IMG/VR virus record: IMGVR_UViG_3300028025_003977
Span: 1-64,000 of that record
Reading direction: 5' to 3' (one strand)
Source: a virus
DNA: 64,000 nucleotides
The position numbers and the translations under genes were made by a program. A model generated the notes under the pieces. It was not told the DNA's origin. It saw nothing but the letters and a program-made list of their open reading frames with translations, and did no database searches. This document shows, piece after piece, positions 14,652 to 23,400 of this stretch. Position 1 is the stretch's first letter; each line of letters opens with the position of its first letter.

Positions 14652-15710
14652 ATGAGTGATAATATTTTAGAAAAGGCTGCTGCTAGCGGTACAGTTCTCT
14701 CCCCACTTGAATCTCCAGGTGCTATGACAGCACAGGGAAATACAGGTGACAATGGTGGTGTACTAAACCCAGCACAGTCAGCACAATTTATCGACTATAT
14801 CTTTGACGAGATGGTTCTCGCCAATGATGGTCGTAGAGTAGTTATGCGTGGTAATACAATGGAACTCGATAAGGTTCGTGTTGGTTCACGTCTTGTTGCT
14901 AAGGCAACACAAGCTGAGGATACAGGCTCAAACGCTGCCCCAGCATTCACAAAGATTGAATTAACAACAACCAAGTTCCGTCTAGACTACGAACTTTCAA
15001 CAGAATCCCTAGAGGACAACATTGAAGGTCAGCAGTTAGAAGATCACGTTGTACGTTTGATGGCAACTCAGTTCGGTAACGATCTTGAGGATATTGCAAT
15101 CAATGGTCGTCCAGGAACATCTGGCAATGGTACATACAATAATACCCTTGCAGGATTTATCCGTCAGACACTTGACACAAACTATGCAGGTGCCCACGAA
15201 GCTGCAGCAGCTGCTGCAACATTGACCAACATTTGGGAGACTTCTCCTGAATCTGGTGATGGTGCTTCAACAAAGCTAACACTAGAAGCATTGGAGACTA
15301 TCTACAATGCTTTGCCTCGTAAGTTCAAGGCTCGCCGTCAGGATCTGAAGTTCTACATGAACAGCAAGCATCTTCAGGAACTAATCGCTGAACTCCGTCA
15401 AATTGGACAGGGTGGCGTTCCAGAAGCAGTTGCACAGAGAGTGATCGATGGTGTTCTACCACAGATTGGTGGACCAGCAGGTGCTCAGTATCTAATCTTC
15501 GGACTCCCAGTACTAGAAGTTCCTTTGTACCCAGACAACTATGTTGATCTAACCGTACCAAGCAACCGTATTTGGGGCTTCCAGAGAGATGTTACTGTAC
15601 ATCGTGAGTTCAAGCCAAAGAAGGATACTATGGAATACACAGTATTCGTTCGTATGGGCGTTGCACTTGAAGAAAAATCAGCTATTGCAGTTGGTCAGCC
15701 TTCAGCTTAA
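14652..15710 (+). CDS. Major capsid protein (HK97 fold)
   Basis: A 352-residue capsid subunit. It has an N-arm rich in Gly/Asn, VMRGNTMELDKVRVG leading to an E-loop-like segment, a spine helix region (ESLEDNIEGQQLEDHVVRLM), an A-domain with FGLPVLEVP, and a terminal strand motif EYTVFVRMGVALEEKSAIAVG. These match HK97-like capsid proteins. GGTGGTG precedes ATG 14652. Arg codons are mainly CGT, unlike the AGA-rich fibre genes, consistent with high expression. A strong intrinsic terminator follows. Confidence 0.93.
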   Translation: MSDNILEKAAASGTVLSPLESPGAMTAQGNTGDNGGVLNPAQSAQFIDYIFDEMVLANDGRRVVMRGNTMELDKVRVGSRLVAKATQAEDTGSNAAPAFTKIELTTTKFRLDYELSTESLEDNIEGQQLEDHVVRLMATQFGNDLEDIAINGRPGTSGNGTYNNTLAGFIRQTLDTNYAGAHEAAAAAATLTNIWETSPESGDGASTKLTLEALETIYNALPRKFKARRQDLKFYMNSKHLQELIAELRQIGQGGVPEAVAQRVIDGVLPQIGGPAGAQYLIFGLPVLEVPLYPDNYVDLTVPSNRIWGFQRDVTVHREFKPKKDTMEYTVFVRMGVALEEKSAIAVGQPSA

Positions 15711-15725
15711 TAAACTTAAGCACAA

Positions 15726-15767
15726 AGAAGAAGGGTTACAGAAATGTAGCCCTTCTTCTATTTTTTT
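15726..15767 (+). terminator. Rho-independent terminator after capsid gene
   Basis: AGAAGAAGGGTTAC (15726-15739) pairs with GTAGCCCTTCTTCT (15746-15759) over a six-base loop, 14 bp with one G-U pair, followed by a run of seven T. It separates the capsid transcript from the connector genes. Confidence 0.92.
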
Positions 15768-15771
15768 GTAG

Positions 15772-15777
15772 TATAAT
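15772..15777 (+). promoter_or_regulatory. -10 box restarting transcription after capsid terminator
   Basis: TATAAT five bases after the terminator T-run. The predicted start near 15784 leaves a very short leader that begins at the GGAGG ribosome site (15785-15789) of the next gene. Confidence 0.55.
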
Positions 15778-15796
15778 TAGTATTGGAGGCAGACGC

Positions 15797-16219
15797 ATGT
15801 TCGAAAAGAAAACAGTTCTTGAGCTTAAGGCAATTTGTAAAGTACTAGATATTGATGTAAAAGATTTAAAGAAAAAGGTTGATTACCTTGGTGCCATTGA
15901 AGAATCTGGACATACTTGGGAATCATATCTAGAAAAGGTAGATAAAGACTTTACATATGTTGAAGCGGAAATTAAAGAAGAAGTAGAAGTTAAAGTAGAA
16001 ACAAAAGAAAAAGTAGAAACATCGTCTCAAAGCGATGTTGTTTTAAAGATGGTTCACCCAAGAAGTGCTCTAAATGTTTCAAATATTGTGACATTTACAT
16101 TTGAGCAGCCATTTCAGGTAATGTCAGCAAGCAGGGCAGAAGAGATATTAAATTTAGCAAGAGGAGAAGTTAGAAAGGCTACAACTGAAGAGATTAAGTC
16201 TTTTTATGGTATTGATTAA
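15797..16219 (+). CDS. Head accessory protein with SAP-like N terminus
   Basis: A 140-residue protein. Residues 1-45 look like a SAP/HeH-type helix-extended-loop-helix (ELKAICKVLDIDVKDLKKKVDYL), a fold that binds nucleic acid. A Lys/Glu/Val linker follows, and a C-terminal domain (about 82-140, VLKMVHPRSALNVSN) is probably the structural part. It lies between capsid and connector, the place of head-completion or termination factors such as T7-like Rho-N fusions. GGAGG before ATG 15797. Role inferred. Confidence 0.6.
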   Translation: MFEKKTVLELKAICKVLDIDVKDLKKKVDYLGAIEESGHTWESYLEKVDKDFTYVEAEIKEEVEVKVETKEKVETSSQSDVVLKMVHPRSALNVSNIVTFTFEQPFQVMSASRAEEILNLARGEVRKATTEEIKSFYGID

Positions 16220-17136
16220 TGAAAGAATATTTAACTAGTGACGGAGACGCTTTAGTAATTGAATATAGAGCCCCTGCTGGAACAGATAGCCTAATCTATG
16301 ATGTTTATGATACATCTCTTGGAGTTTACTTAATTGCGGATGAAGCAGAAAAGAAAACTGCTGTAACCACCCCAGTTGCTTACCAGCCATTTCATATTAC
16401 ACTTCCGTATGATGTTGTAAAATATAATAGAAAAATTCAACTTAATCTTCAAGTAATTGATCAAGCTTCTTTTACAGAAGATACACTATATGCCTCTTTA
16501 GTGAGACCATACGCAACCGTAACAGACATTCAGGCTGCACTTGGTATAACTGGTCAAGAAACACAATTAGAAGCCTTAGAAAGAAGAGCTAGGTTTATCA
16601 TTGACTCTAAAGTTAGCGATCAATTTGGATTTACCTATGAATCAATTCAGGCATATGGTCAAGGAAGCGATGTTCTAGATTTAAGAAAAAGAACTGAGTC
16701 TTTTGATAGAGTAGTTAAAGACGACCAAGTTGTTTTTGATTCTACGGAAGATCCTGCAATTAACTTATTCTTTAGACCAGTTGCAATTGCAGAAAGCAAA
16801 ACAAGGCTAAAGGTTATTGAAGAGGGAGCCAACTTATTTGAGTGGGCAGAGCCAACAGTTCTTGCTAATGAGCGTGGATTTGAAAAAAACAGTCTTTACA
16901 CAGTTCGTGGAGAATACGGATGGAAATTTGTACCTCTTGCAATTAAAGAGGCAACCATCATGCTTGTAGAAGATATGCGTTGTGGGGACTGGAATTATAG
17001 AAATACGGGACTAAAGTCTGTAAAGAACGATGCATTTGATTTAGAGTACAATCCAAACATTTATTCTGGAACTGGAAACCTAGCAGTTGACTCATTAATT
17101 GCACCTTACAAGAACTTTAATATGCTGGTGATTTAA
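16219..17136 (+). CDS. Head-tail connector (adaptor) protein
   Basis: A 305-residue protein overlapping the previous gene by TAATG. The N-terminal 100 residues are a beta-rich domain; the C-terminal part carries the adaptor signature of helices (TVTDIQAALGITGQETQLEALERRARFIIDSKV region near residue 96, key residues T-D-x2-A-x-LG) and a terminal amphipathic helix (IKEATIMLVEDM) as in HK97 gp6/SPP1 gp15 adaptors. It would bind the portal ring. Position directly after the head genes supports this. Confidence 0.75.
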   Translation: MKEYLTSDGDALVIEYRAPAGTDSLIYDVYDTSLGVYLIADEAEKKTAVTTPVAYQPFHITLPYDVVKYNRKIQLNLQVIDQASFTEDTLYASLVRPYATVTDIQAALGITGQETQLEALERRARFIIDSKVSDQFGFTYESIQAYGQGSDVLDLRKRTESFDRVVKDDQVVFDSTEDPAINLFFRPVAIAESKTRLKVIEEGANLFEWAEPTVLANERGFEKNSLYTVRGEYGWKFVPLAIKEATIMLVEDMRCGDWNYRNTGLKSVKNDAFDLEYNPNIYSGTGNLAVDSLIAPYKNFNMLVI

Positions 17137-17571
17137 ATGACATGTGTCGCTAAATCAGCATATACAATGACTGCAGACATTTATGTAGCATCTATTTCAC
17201 AAAACTCAGTTACTGGATCTATTACAAGAACTTGGGTATTTAATCAAACAATACCATGCATGGCAAGAGGAATTGTTAGAGCAGGTCTTGGAGACAACTC
17301 AACCACAGTAAATATTGATGAGTTTTTAAAAGTAACAAATAGTTTAGTAAAAGTAAGGGCTGGAGTAACTTTAGACTCTACAGTAAAAGTAGCAAATATT
17401 AAAAACTCTGACGGTCTTGTTATTTGGAAAGAAAGTCCTTCAACTGGAGTTAATGGTTCAACCATATTTGAGCCTCGTGGAAGCACCCCAATAGCAGATC
17501 ATCGTGGACATATTGTTGAGTATGAAACAATTTTAATGAGACCAGAAGTTCAAAAGTTAAATGGAGTTTAA
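17137..17571 (+). CDS. Head closure (stopper)-like protein
   Basis: A 144-residue beta-rich protein without membrane or catalytic motifs. Its place between adaptor and tail-completion genes, length, and the TADIYVASISQNSVTGSITRTW opening (key T-A-D-I-Y, a frequent start of SPP1 gp16-like stoppers) suggest the head closure ring. Stop and next start abut (TAA ATG). Assignment rests mainly on gene order. Confidence 0.6.
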   Translation: MTCVAKSAYTMTADIYVASISQNSVTGSITRTWVFNQTIPCMARGIVRAGLGDNSTTVNIDEFLKVTNSLVKVRAGVTLDSTVKVANIKNSDGLVIWKESPSTGVNGSTIFEPRGSTPIADHRGHIVEYETILMRPEVQKLNGV

Positions 17572-18297
17572 ATGTCTAGAATTGATTCCACAAAAATTGC
17601 TTCATTAACAAAAAAAACAAAGTTTAAATCTATTAGAACTGGAGAGCTACCTCAAAAAATTGCAGCAACTGCACACTTTCAAGCAGAGTTAATAAATAGA
17701 CTTTCTAATGAAGAAAAGGTAAGAATACAAGAGTATGGGCTACGACACATATCTAAATATTTTGAGTCTTATATAGATCACTTAGCAAGAGTAAATCCAA
17801 CTAAATACCATCATATATATGAGCCTGGTCAATCTGGAGATCCAAGAGCAAGACTATTTAAGTCAAACGTAACCTCTGATAAAAATAAAGCAGTTTTACA
17901 ATATAGCTTTTTGTCATCAAAAGTTCCTGGTGAAAGTGGTCAGGTATTTAAGTCTAAAGCACTTATTATGGAGTCTGGAACCCCAGTAACAATTACTCCA
18001 AAAAGAGCAAAGTCTTTAGTTTTTGAGGTTGACGGAGAACTTGTGTTTTCAAAGCAAAGCTATGTTACAAATCCTGGAGGCGTAGCAGTACAAAATTCCT
18101 TTACTGAAACCTTTAATCAGTTTATGTCATCTAGGGCAAACGAAGTCCTAATTGACCTTGGATTTTATGAAAGAATAGAAAGAGCAATATTATCAGAAAC
18201 AAAACTAGTACTTCGTAAGATTTCTAGTGGTACAATTTCAGGTATGGCTATGCAAGCAGCAGCATCTGCAGGAAAAATTTCTAAGAGGTCAAGATAA
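17572..18297 (+). CDS. Tail-completion/neck protein
   Basis: A 241-residue basic protein with an N-terminal Lys/Thr-rich helix region, a central beta part (LVFEVDGELVFSK, about 154-166) and a long C-terminal helix. The layout of a helical arm, VDG turn and helix resembles HK97 gp10-like tail-completion proteins. It lies directly upstream of the tail terminator. No specific motif is decisive. Confidence 0.6.
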   Translation: MSRIDSTKIASLTKKTKFKSIRTGELPQKIAATAHFQAELINRLSNEEKVRIQEYGLRHISKYFESYIDHLARVNPTKYHHIYEPGQSGDPRARLFKSNVTSDKNKAVLQYSFLSSKVPGESGQVFKSKALIMESGTPVTITPKRAKSLVFEVDGELVFSKQSYVTNPGGVAVQNSFTETFNQFMSSRANEVLIDLGFYERIERAILSETKLVLRKISSGTISGMAMQAAASAGKISKRSR

Positions 18298-18857
18298 TGG
18301 CACTAGAGCTTCCAATTCACATTATTAATAAGTATCTTTATAACAAGGCAATTGCTGGAACTCAAGAGATCCATGGTGTCTGGAACGTAAAATCATTTAA
18401 TACATCTCTTCCTAACGGAATTACCGATGGTTCAAGAATATTATTTTTAGAGGCTGGAAAAAGCATGGACCAAATGGTTGCTGACCTTAGGGTGGCAAAT
18501 CCAAACACCCTATATCCTTCTACCTACATTATTTACGATACTATCTATCCTCCAATAAAAGGCACAATGTGGGCACTTGAAAAAGCACAAACTATCTTCT
18601 ATTTTGTAACAAGCTCTGAACAACAACAAGATATTGCTAACATTCAGTATGTAAAAAACTACATTTTTGACTTAGTAAAGAAATTTGACGAATCTGCCCA
18701 AGCAATCAACAATTCATCACAGGCTAGCAATAACATTAGATTTAAGTATATTAGAGCAGATCAGGAAAGTCCAGATTTAGACTTCCTTGGAGATAGGGCA
18801 GAAGATGACAGAAAAATTTCCAGCCTTATCCTGACATATGAGTATACTAAATCATAA
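18297..18857 (+). CDS. Tail terminator-like protein
   Basis: A 186-residue protein overlapping the previous gene by TAATG. Its alpha/beta make-up (long N-terminal helix, PSTYIIYDTIYPPIKG, then IANIQYVKNYIFDLVKKFDESAQ) and its location directly before the major tail protein are those of tail terminators that cap the tube. Identification is by position and general build. Confidence 0.6.
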   Translation: MALELPIHIINKYLYNKAIAGTQEIHGVWNVKSFNTSLPNGITDGSRILFLEAGKSMDQMVADLRVANPNTLYPSTYIIYDTIYPPIKGTMWALEKAQTIFYFVTSSEQQQDIANIQYVKNYIFDLVKKFDESAQAINNSSQASNNIRFKYIRADQESPDLDFLGDRAEDDRKISSLILTYEYTKS

Positions 18858-18866
18858 GTATGGTCA

Positions 18867-18875
18867 TGGTACTAT
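18867..18875 (+). promoter_or_regulatory. Extended -10 for major tail protein gene
   Basis: TGG then TACTAT (18870-18875); TATTAT overlaps at 18873-18878. The leader would be about 56 nt, ending with GGAGG (18920-18924), 13 bases before ATG, a longer than usual spacing. Confidence 0.45.
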
Positions 18876-18937
18876 TATCTTGAGGAAACGCTGAAAAGCT
18901 AAAAAAATTTATTTTGGCAGGAGGTGTAAATAAATAA

Positions 18938-19642
18938 ATGTCTTATAGTGCAAAAAATATTATCGTAGGTGCTGGTGTCCTTTACATTGGTAAAGATGCT
19001 GGCGTAATCTATGACGAAACAGATATCGCAAAGTCACCAAACACATTGGATTCTCAGGTAAATGGAAATACTTTCACAGATCCTTCCAAGGTTGATGATA
19101 CTAAGTGGAGACACGTTGGCTATACTTCAGAAGGTGCAGAAATGTCCTTTGAACCAGATTACGGTGAAGTACAGGTAGATCAGCTTCTTGACGTAGCAAA
19201 GATCTTCAAGCAAGGTCAGCGTGTTATGTTGAACACAACATTCACAGAAGCAACTCTAGAAAACTTTCTTGTTACCATTGGTGGCAAAGACGGTGATAAA
19301 ACAGGTGGATCTGCTAACATAAACGGTGCTCAAGAAACAGTCTTCCTAAATGGTGGTGCTCTTGGATACTCCCCAGTAGAAAGATCAGTTCTTGTAGTTG
19401 GTCCTGGACCAGATTCAAAGACCGCAGTAGGTGGTATTTCAGCTGGAAAGAAGGTAGAGCGTCTTTACGTTGGATACCGAGCCCTTTCCATGGAAACTGT
19501 TACAGTTGGTATTAGAAGAAATGAAGCTACAGTATTCCCTGTATCTTTCCGTCTTCTTCCTGCCTCTGAATCAGAGTACAATGCCCCTGATGGCAATCAG
19601 ACTTATGGCAAGGTAATTGACCGTGTATACGGTACAGCCTAA
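18938..19642 (+). CDS. Major tail protein
   Basis: A 234-residue tail-tube subunit. It is beta-rich with an N-terminal NIIVGAGVLYIGKDAG strand pair typical of tube proteins, a WRHVGYTSEGAEMSFEPDYGEV segment near residue 50 (key residues G-Y-T-x-E-G), and a C-terminal FPVSFRLLPASESEYNAP. It has its own promoter and a terminator hairpin after it, and CGT-rich codons, as expected for an abundant virion protein. A tape-measure and chaperone gene follow, the standard order. Confidence 0.88.
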   Translation: MSYSAKNIIVGAGVLYIGKDAGVIYDETDIAKSPNTLDSQVNGNTFTDPSKVDDTKWRHVGYTSEGAEMSFEPDYGEVQVDQLLDVAKIFKQGQRVMLNTTFTEATLENFLVTIGGKDGDKTGGSANINGAQETVFLNGGALGYSPVERSVLVVGPGPDSKTAVGGISAGKKVERLYVGYRALSMETVTVGIRRNEATVFPVSFRLLPASESEYNAPDGNQTYGKVIDRVYGTA

Positions 19643-19660
19643 GTTATAATTTAATAGGTT

Positions 19661-19686
19661 TAAGGTGGGTCTTAGGACCCACCTTA
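19661..19686 (+). terminator. Strong hairpin after major tail protein
   Basis: TAAGGTGGGTC (19661-19671) pairs perfectly with GACCCACCTTA (19676-19686) over a TTAG loop, 11 bp. The following sequence is T-rich but lacks an uninterrupted T-run, so read-through into the chaperone genes is possible. Confidence 0.7.
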
Positions 19687-19709
19687 TTCCATTTGTATTA
19701 GAAATGCTA

Positions 19710-19715
19710 TATAAT
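19710..19715 (+). promoter_or_regulatory. -10 box ahead of tail chaperone genes
   Basis: TATAAT within TGCTATATAAT, 26 nt before the GTG start, after the terminator-like hairpin. GGAGG lies 5-10 nt before the start. Confidence 0.5.
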
Positions 19716-19741
19716 TAAGAGGAATCACACAGGAGGAAATT

Positions 19742-20077
19742 GTGGCAACAAAAATTTATGAAAGTATTGACCTAGAACTACTAGACGGTACTGAAGTAAC
19801 AATCAAACCATTAAATATTAAAAACTTAAGAGAAGTAATGAAGGTATGGGCAACTGCAACTTCAGCAGAAACAGAAGATGAATTTCTTAGTGTTTTGCTA
19901 GAATGCACAAAGATTGCATTTAAGCAGTACCATCCAGTATTAGCAGATGATCCAGAAAAACTAGAAGATGCTTTGGATCTTCAGACTATGTATAAAATTC
20001 TAGAGGTCGCAGCAGACATTAGGTTGAACGACCCAAACCTGCTAGCAGCAGCTCAGGAACTAGTTGGTCAGAACTAG
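19742..20077 (+). CDS. Tail assembly chaperone, short form (G-like)
   Basis: A 111-residue acidic helical protein starting at GTG with a GGAGG site. Siphophages encode two tail chaperones between major tail protein and tape measure, the second made by ribosomal frameshift. This is the zero-frame product. It includes a beta N terminus (IDLELLDGTEVTIKPLN) and helical remainder. A slippery CCCAAAC lies at codons 98-99, 13 codons before the stop. Confidence 0.8.
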   Translation: MATKIYESIDLELLDGTEVTIKPLNIKNLREVMKVWATATSAETEDEFLSVLLECTKIAFKQYHPVLADDPEKLEDALDLQTMYKILEVAADIRLNDPNLLAAAQELVGQN

Positions 20078-20412
20078 ACCTAGCTGCTCTAGAATCAGAA
20101 GTTTTCCTTTTGGGTCACTGGAAGGATTATGAAGAACTAGAAAGTTCTCTTTCTATGCCTGAACTTGTGGCAACACTTGAGGCTATATATAAGAAAGACG
20201 AACGAAGTCAAAAGTTTTTTGCTGCATTGCAGGGAGTTAAACTTGACGAAAGTTCTTCTGGAAGTTCTGGAAGTGATGCTCCAGTATCTTACCAAGAAAT
20301 TCAAGCGAGGGCAATGAAGAAATTGACAGGCAGCGATGAGGCATCAAGAGCCATGGAATATGGTTTTACCTCAGACGTTGGAATGTCATACTCATTGATA
20401 GGTGAAAGTTAG
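19742..20412 (+). CDS. Tail assembly chaperone, frameshift product (GT-like)
   Basis: A predicted 223-residue fusion formed by -1 slippage on CCCAAAC (20032-20038): codons 1-99 from the first frame, then 124 residues in the -1 frame from 20038 to the stop at 20410-20412. The -1 frame is open from 20023, has no good start of its own (only TTG 20110 without a ribosome site), and ends one base into the tape-measure GTG. The fused part carries the helical segment LVATLEAIYKKDERS and a Ser/Gly linker. This is the conserved G/GT system of siphophages, needed for tape-measure folding and tail-length control. Confidence 0.8.
20032..20038 (+). promoter_or_regulatory. -1 ribosomal frameshift site CCCAAAC
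   Basis: An X-XXY-YYZ heptamer with zero-frame codons CCA AAC. Eight bases downstream AGCAGCT (20047-20053) can pair with AGCTGCT (20082-20088), enclosing a second hairpin CTAGTT (20060-20065) with AACTAG (20072-20077) that includes the zero-frame stop. This is a plausible stimulatory structure. Confidence 0.78.
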
Positions 20413-23400
20413 TGTCAGACGTTAGGTCTCAATTTAGTTATGATGCAAACTTTGGTCCTGCCCAAACACAAATCAGATCTCTTGTAAAAGACATTACTGT
20501 ACTTAATGCTGCTTTCAAGTCGCTTGATAATGAAGCTAATAAGGTAAGAAATGCTCGTGCAGGTTCTTTCATGTCCAGCCTTGGAAATATTGGTGGATTT
20601 AATGCTCAAATTGTTGACCTTACAAGTGACGTAGAAAGATTTGGAAAAGCACTTCAAAAAAATCAACTAACTCTTCGTCAATATTACAAAGAAGCAGCAC
20701 AGGCTTACAAAAAGAATAGCATGGCTAGAAGGCTTGCTGAAGATGAAGTAAGAAGAGCACAGTCCCAACTTGTAGGAATGGGACAAAACCAAAAGGGTCG
20801 TCAGCAGGGAATGCTAATTACCCCTCTTACAATTGACACAAGTGACATTAATACAAAAATGGCTATTAGCCAAAAACAATTTTCTATCTTTAATAAACTT
20901 GTAAACGATGGTGCAACACAACTTATTAACTGGGGTAAAAATACTCAGTGGGCTGGTCGTCAGCTTACTGTCGGTCTTACAGTTCCATTAACAATTTTTG
21001 GTGCAGCAGTGTCTAAAACATTTAGAGAAGTAGACAAAGAGCTTACAAGATTTGCAAAGGTTTATGGATCAGACCTAGTTGGTGCAAATCAACAAGCAAC
21101 AAATACAATGAGATCCCAAGTTGAGCAATTATCAAAAGACTTTGCTGGTAAATATGGTATTGCAGCAAAAGAAACAGCAGGTCTGGCAGCAGACTTAGCA
21201 GCAACTGGACTAGAAGGACAAAAACTTTTAGACTCAGTTGCACAGACAACACGCCTAGCCGTACTTGGTGAGGTTGATAGACAAGAAGCAATGAAGGCAA
21301 CCCTCGCACTTCAAGGTGCTTTTAATATGAGTACAACTGAGTTAGCAGAATCAATTAACTTCCTTAACGCTGTTGAAAACCAAACATCCGCATCACTCCA
21401 AGACTTAACTGAAGCAATACCTCGTGTTGGTCCAGTTATTAATTCTCTTGGTGGAGACGTTAAAGACTTAGCGGTTCTACTCGTAGCAATGAAAGAGGGA
21501 GGCGTGAATGCAGCCGAAGGTGCAAATGCTATCAAGTCTGGTCTCGCCTCCCTTATCAACCCAACAAGACAGGCATCAGAAACAGCAAAGCAATACGGAA
21601 TTGATCTTGACGGAATTGTAAAAGCAAATAAGGGAAAGCTTATGCCAACAATTATGGCTTTTCAAGAAGCATTATCTGGACTAGATCAGTTTGCAAAAGC
21701 ACAAATTATTGAACAACTTTTTGGTAAGTATCAGTTTGCAAGAATTTCTGCACTGTTTGATAACTTAAATGCTTCAGGATCACAGACCGTAGAAGTGCTA
21801 AAACTTATGGGAGCCTCTTCACAAGATCTTGCAAAGATTGCAAATGGTGAAATTAGAACTCTTACAGAGTCTTCATCAATGCGTTTCCAAAGATCTATGG
21901 AAGCCATCAAAGCGTCTCTGATTCCAGTTGGTCAAGTTCTTACAGATGCTGTTATACCATTTCTTGAAAAAACAGCAAATCTTATTCAAATGCTTGTTGA
22001 ATATGCAAGTAATCTTCCAGGACCAGTTAAAAGCTTTTTAAAGGTTGCAACAGGATTTACATTAGTTGCAGGTCCTTTGATTATGCTCGCTGGTGTATTT
22101 GGAAACTTTCTTGGATATATAACTAAGTCTGCAATGTCTATTACTAAGCTTGGTGCTGCACTTGCAGGACTAAGAACAGAAAAATTTGAAATGTTAGACG
22201 ACACACAGCTTGCAGCATCTAAGGCTTCAGACATACTTACAAGTGGCTACAACAATCAAAGAGCATCTCTTGACAAATTAAATATAGCTATGGAAGCATA
22301 TCTTGCAAATTTAAGAGAAGAAGTTACATTAAGTAGTCAGGTATTTGTGCCTGGAACAAAAACTTCTGGAAGAGGACCAAAGGGTGGTAAGAAAGCAAAA
22401 CTTGCAGAGGGTGGTCAACCTTATGTTCCTGGAAGTGGAGATGGAGATAAGGTACCAGCACTTCTTGAGCCTGGAGAGTTTGTAGTAAATAAAAAAGCTG
22501 CAGCAAAATATGGTCCACTTCTAGAAGACATTAATTTTAATAGATCACCAAGATTCCAAAAGGGTGGTCATTCTGGACCAGGATCAAACCTTACTGATTT
22601 TATTAGACTTCAAGAAGGTGGAGATACACAAAAGCTTGCAAATAAAACTATTTTAAGAATTAGAAAAAAATCAGCTAGTGATCAAAAAGCACAAGCACTT
22701 GAATCATTTGTTTTAAGAGGAATGGATAAGTATAAAGATAGTCCTTCTGAATTTAAAAAATTTATTGCATCACTAACTGCAGAGTTAGAAGCTCTTGACA
22801 AGCAAGGTAAAAAATATAATTCAAAAGCTGTTTTAGGAGAGCCAGCTAAGCCATGGGTTCTTGAATCTGGTGTAAGTAGGTCGGCAAGCAGATCAGAAAC
22901 TGTTAGAGGTGGAAGTCCTTCAGAAATTAGAAGAATAAAAAGAGACCAAGCTGCATCACTTAATCCAATGGAAGATGCAATTGTTAAAAGATTAAGAGAA
23001 GCAAAATTTACTGAATCCGACATTAAAAAATTTGCTGGAGTAGAAGCTGCTCATTTATCAAAAGATAGAAAAACAATTGATGGCGTAGAGTACAAAATTT
23101 GGAGACCAAGCAATCTTTCATGGATACCAAGAGCAGAAAATAAAGCAATGGAGTATTTAACTAGAAAGGGTCCAACCCAAGGAGTATTTGAATCAGCACT
23201 AAAACAAGCTGGTGCTACTCCAAATCAGATTAAATCAATTCTTGCAGGAAACCATCCTGTGTCTGGAAGCTCCAGTAGAGATTCACTGCTAAAGGCATTT
23301 TCTATTTTAGAAGAACGTGGAATGCTTCCTGCTGGCAGTAGAGCTGAGTCTTGGGTAAGAGCAACTAATGCTTTAAATGGTAAAAGCCCTATCTATAGTC

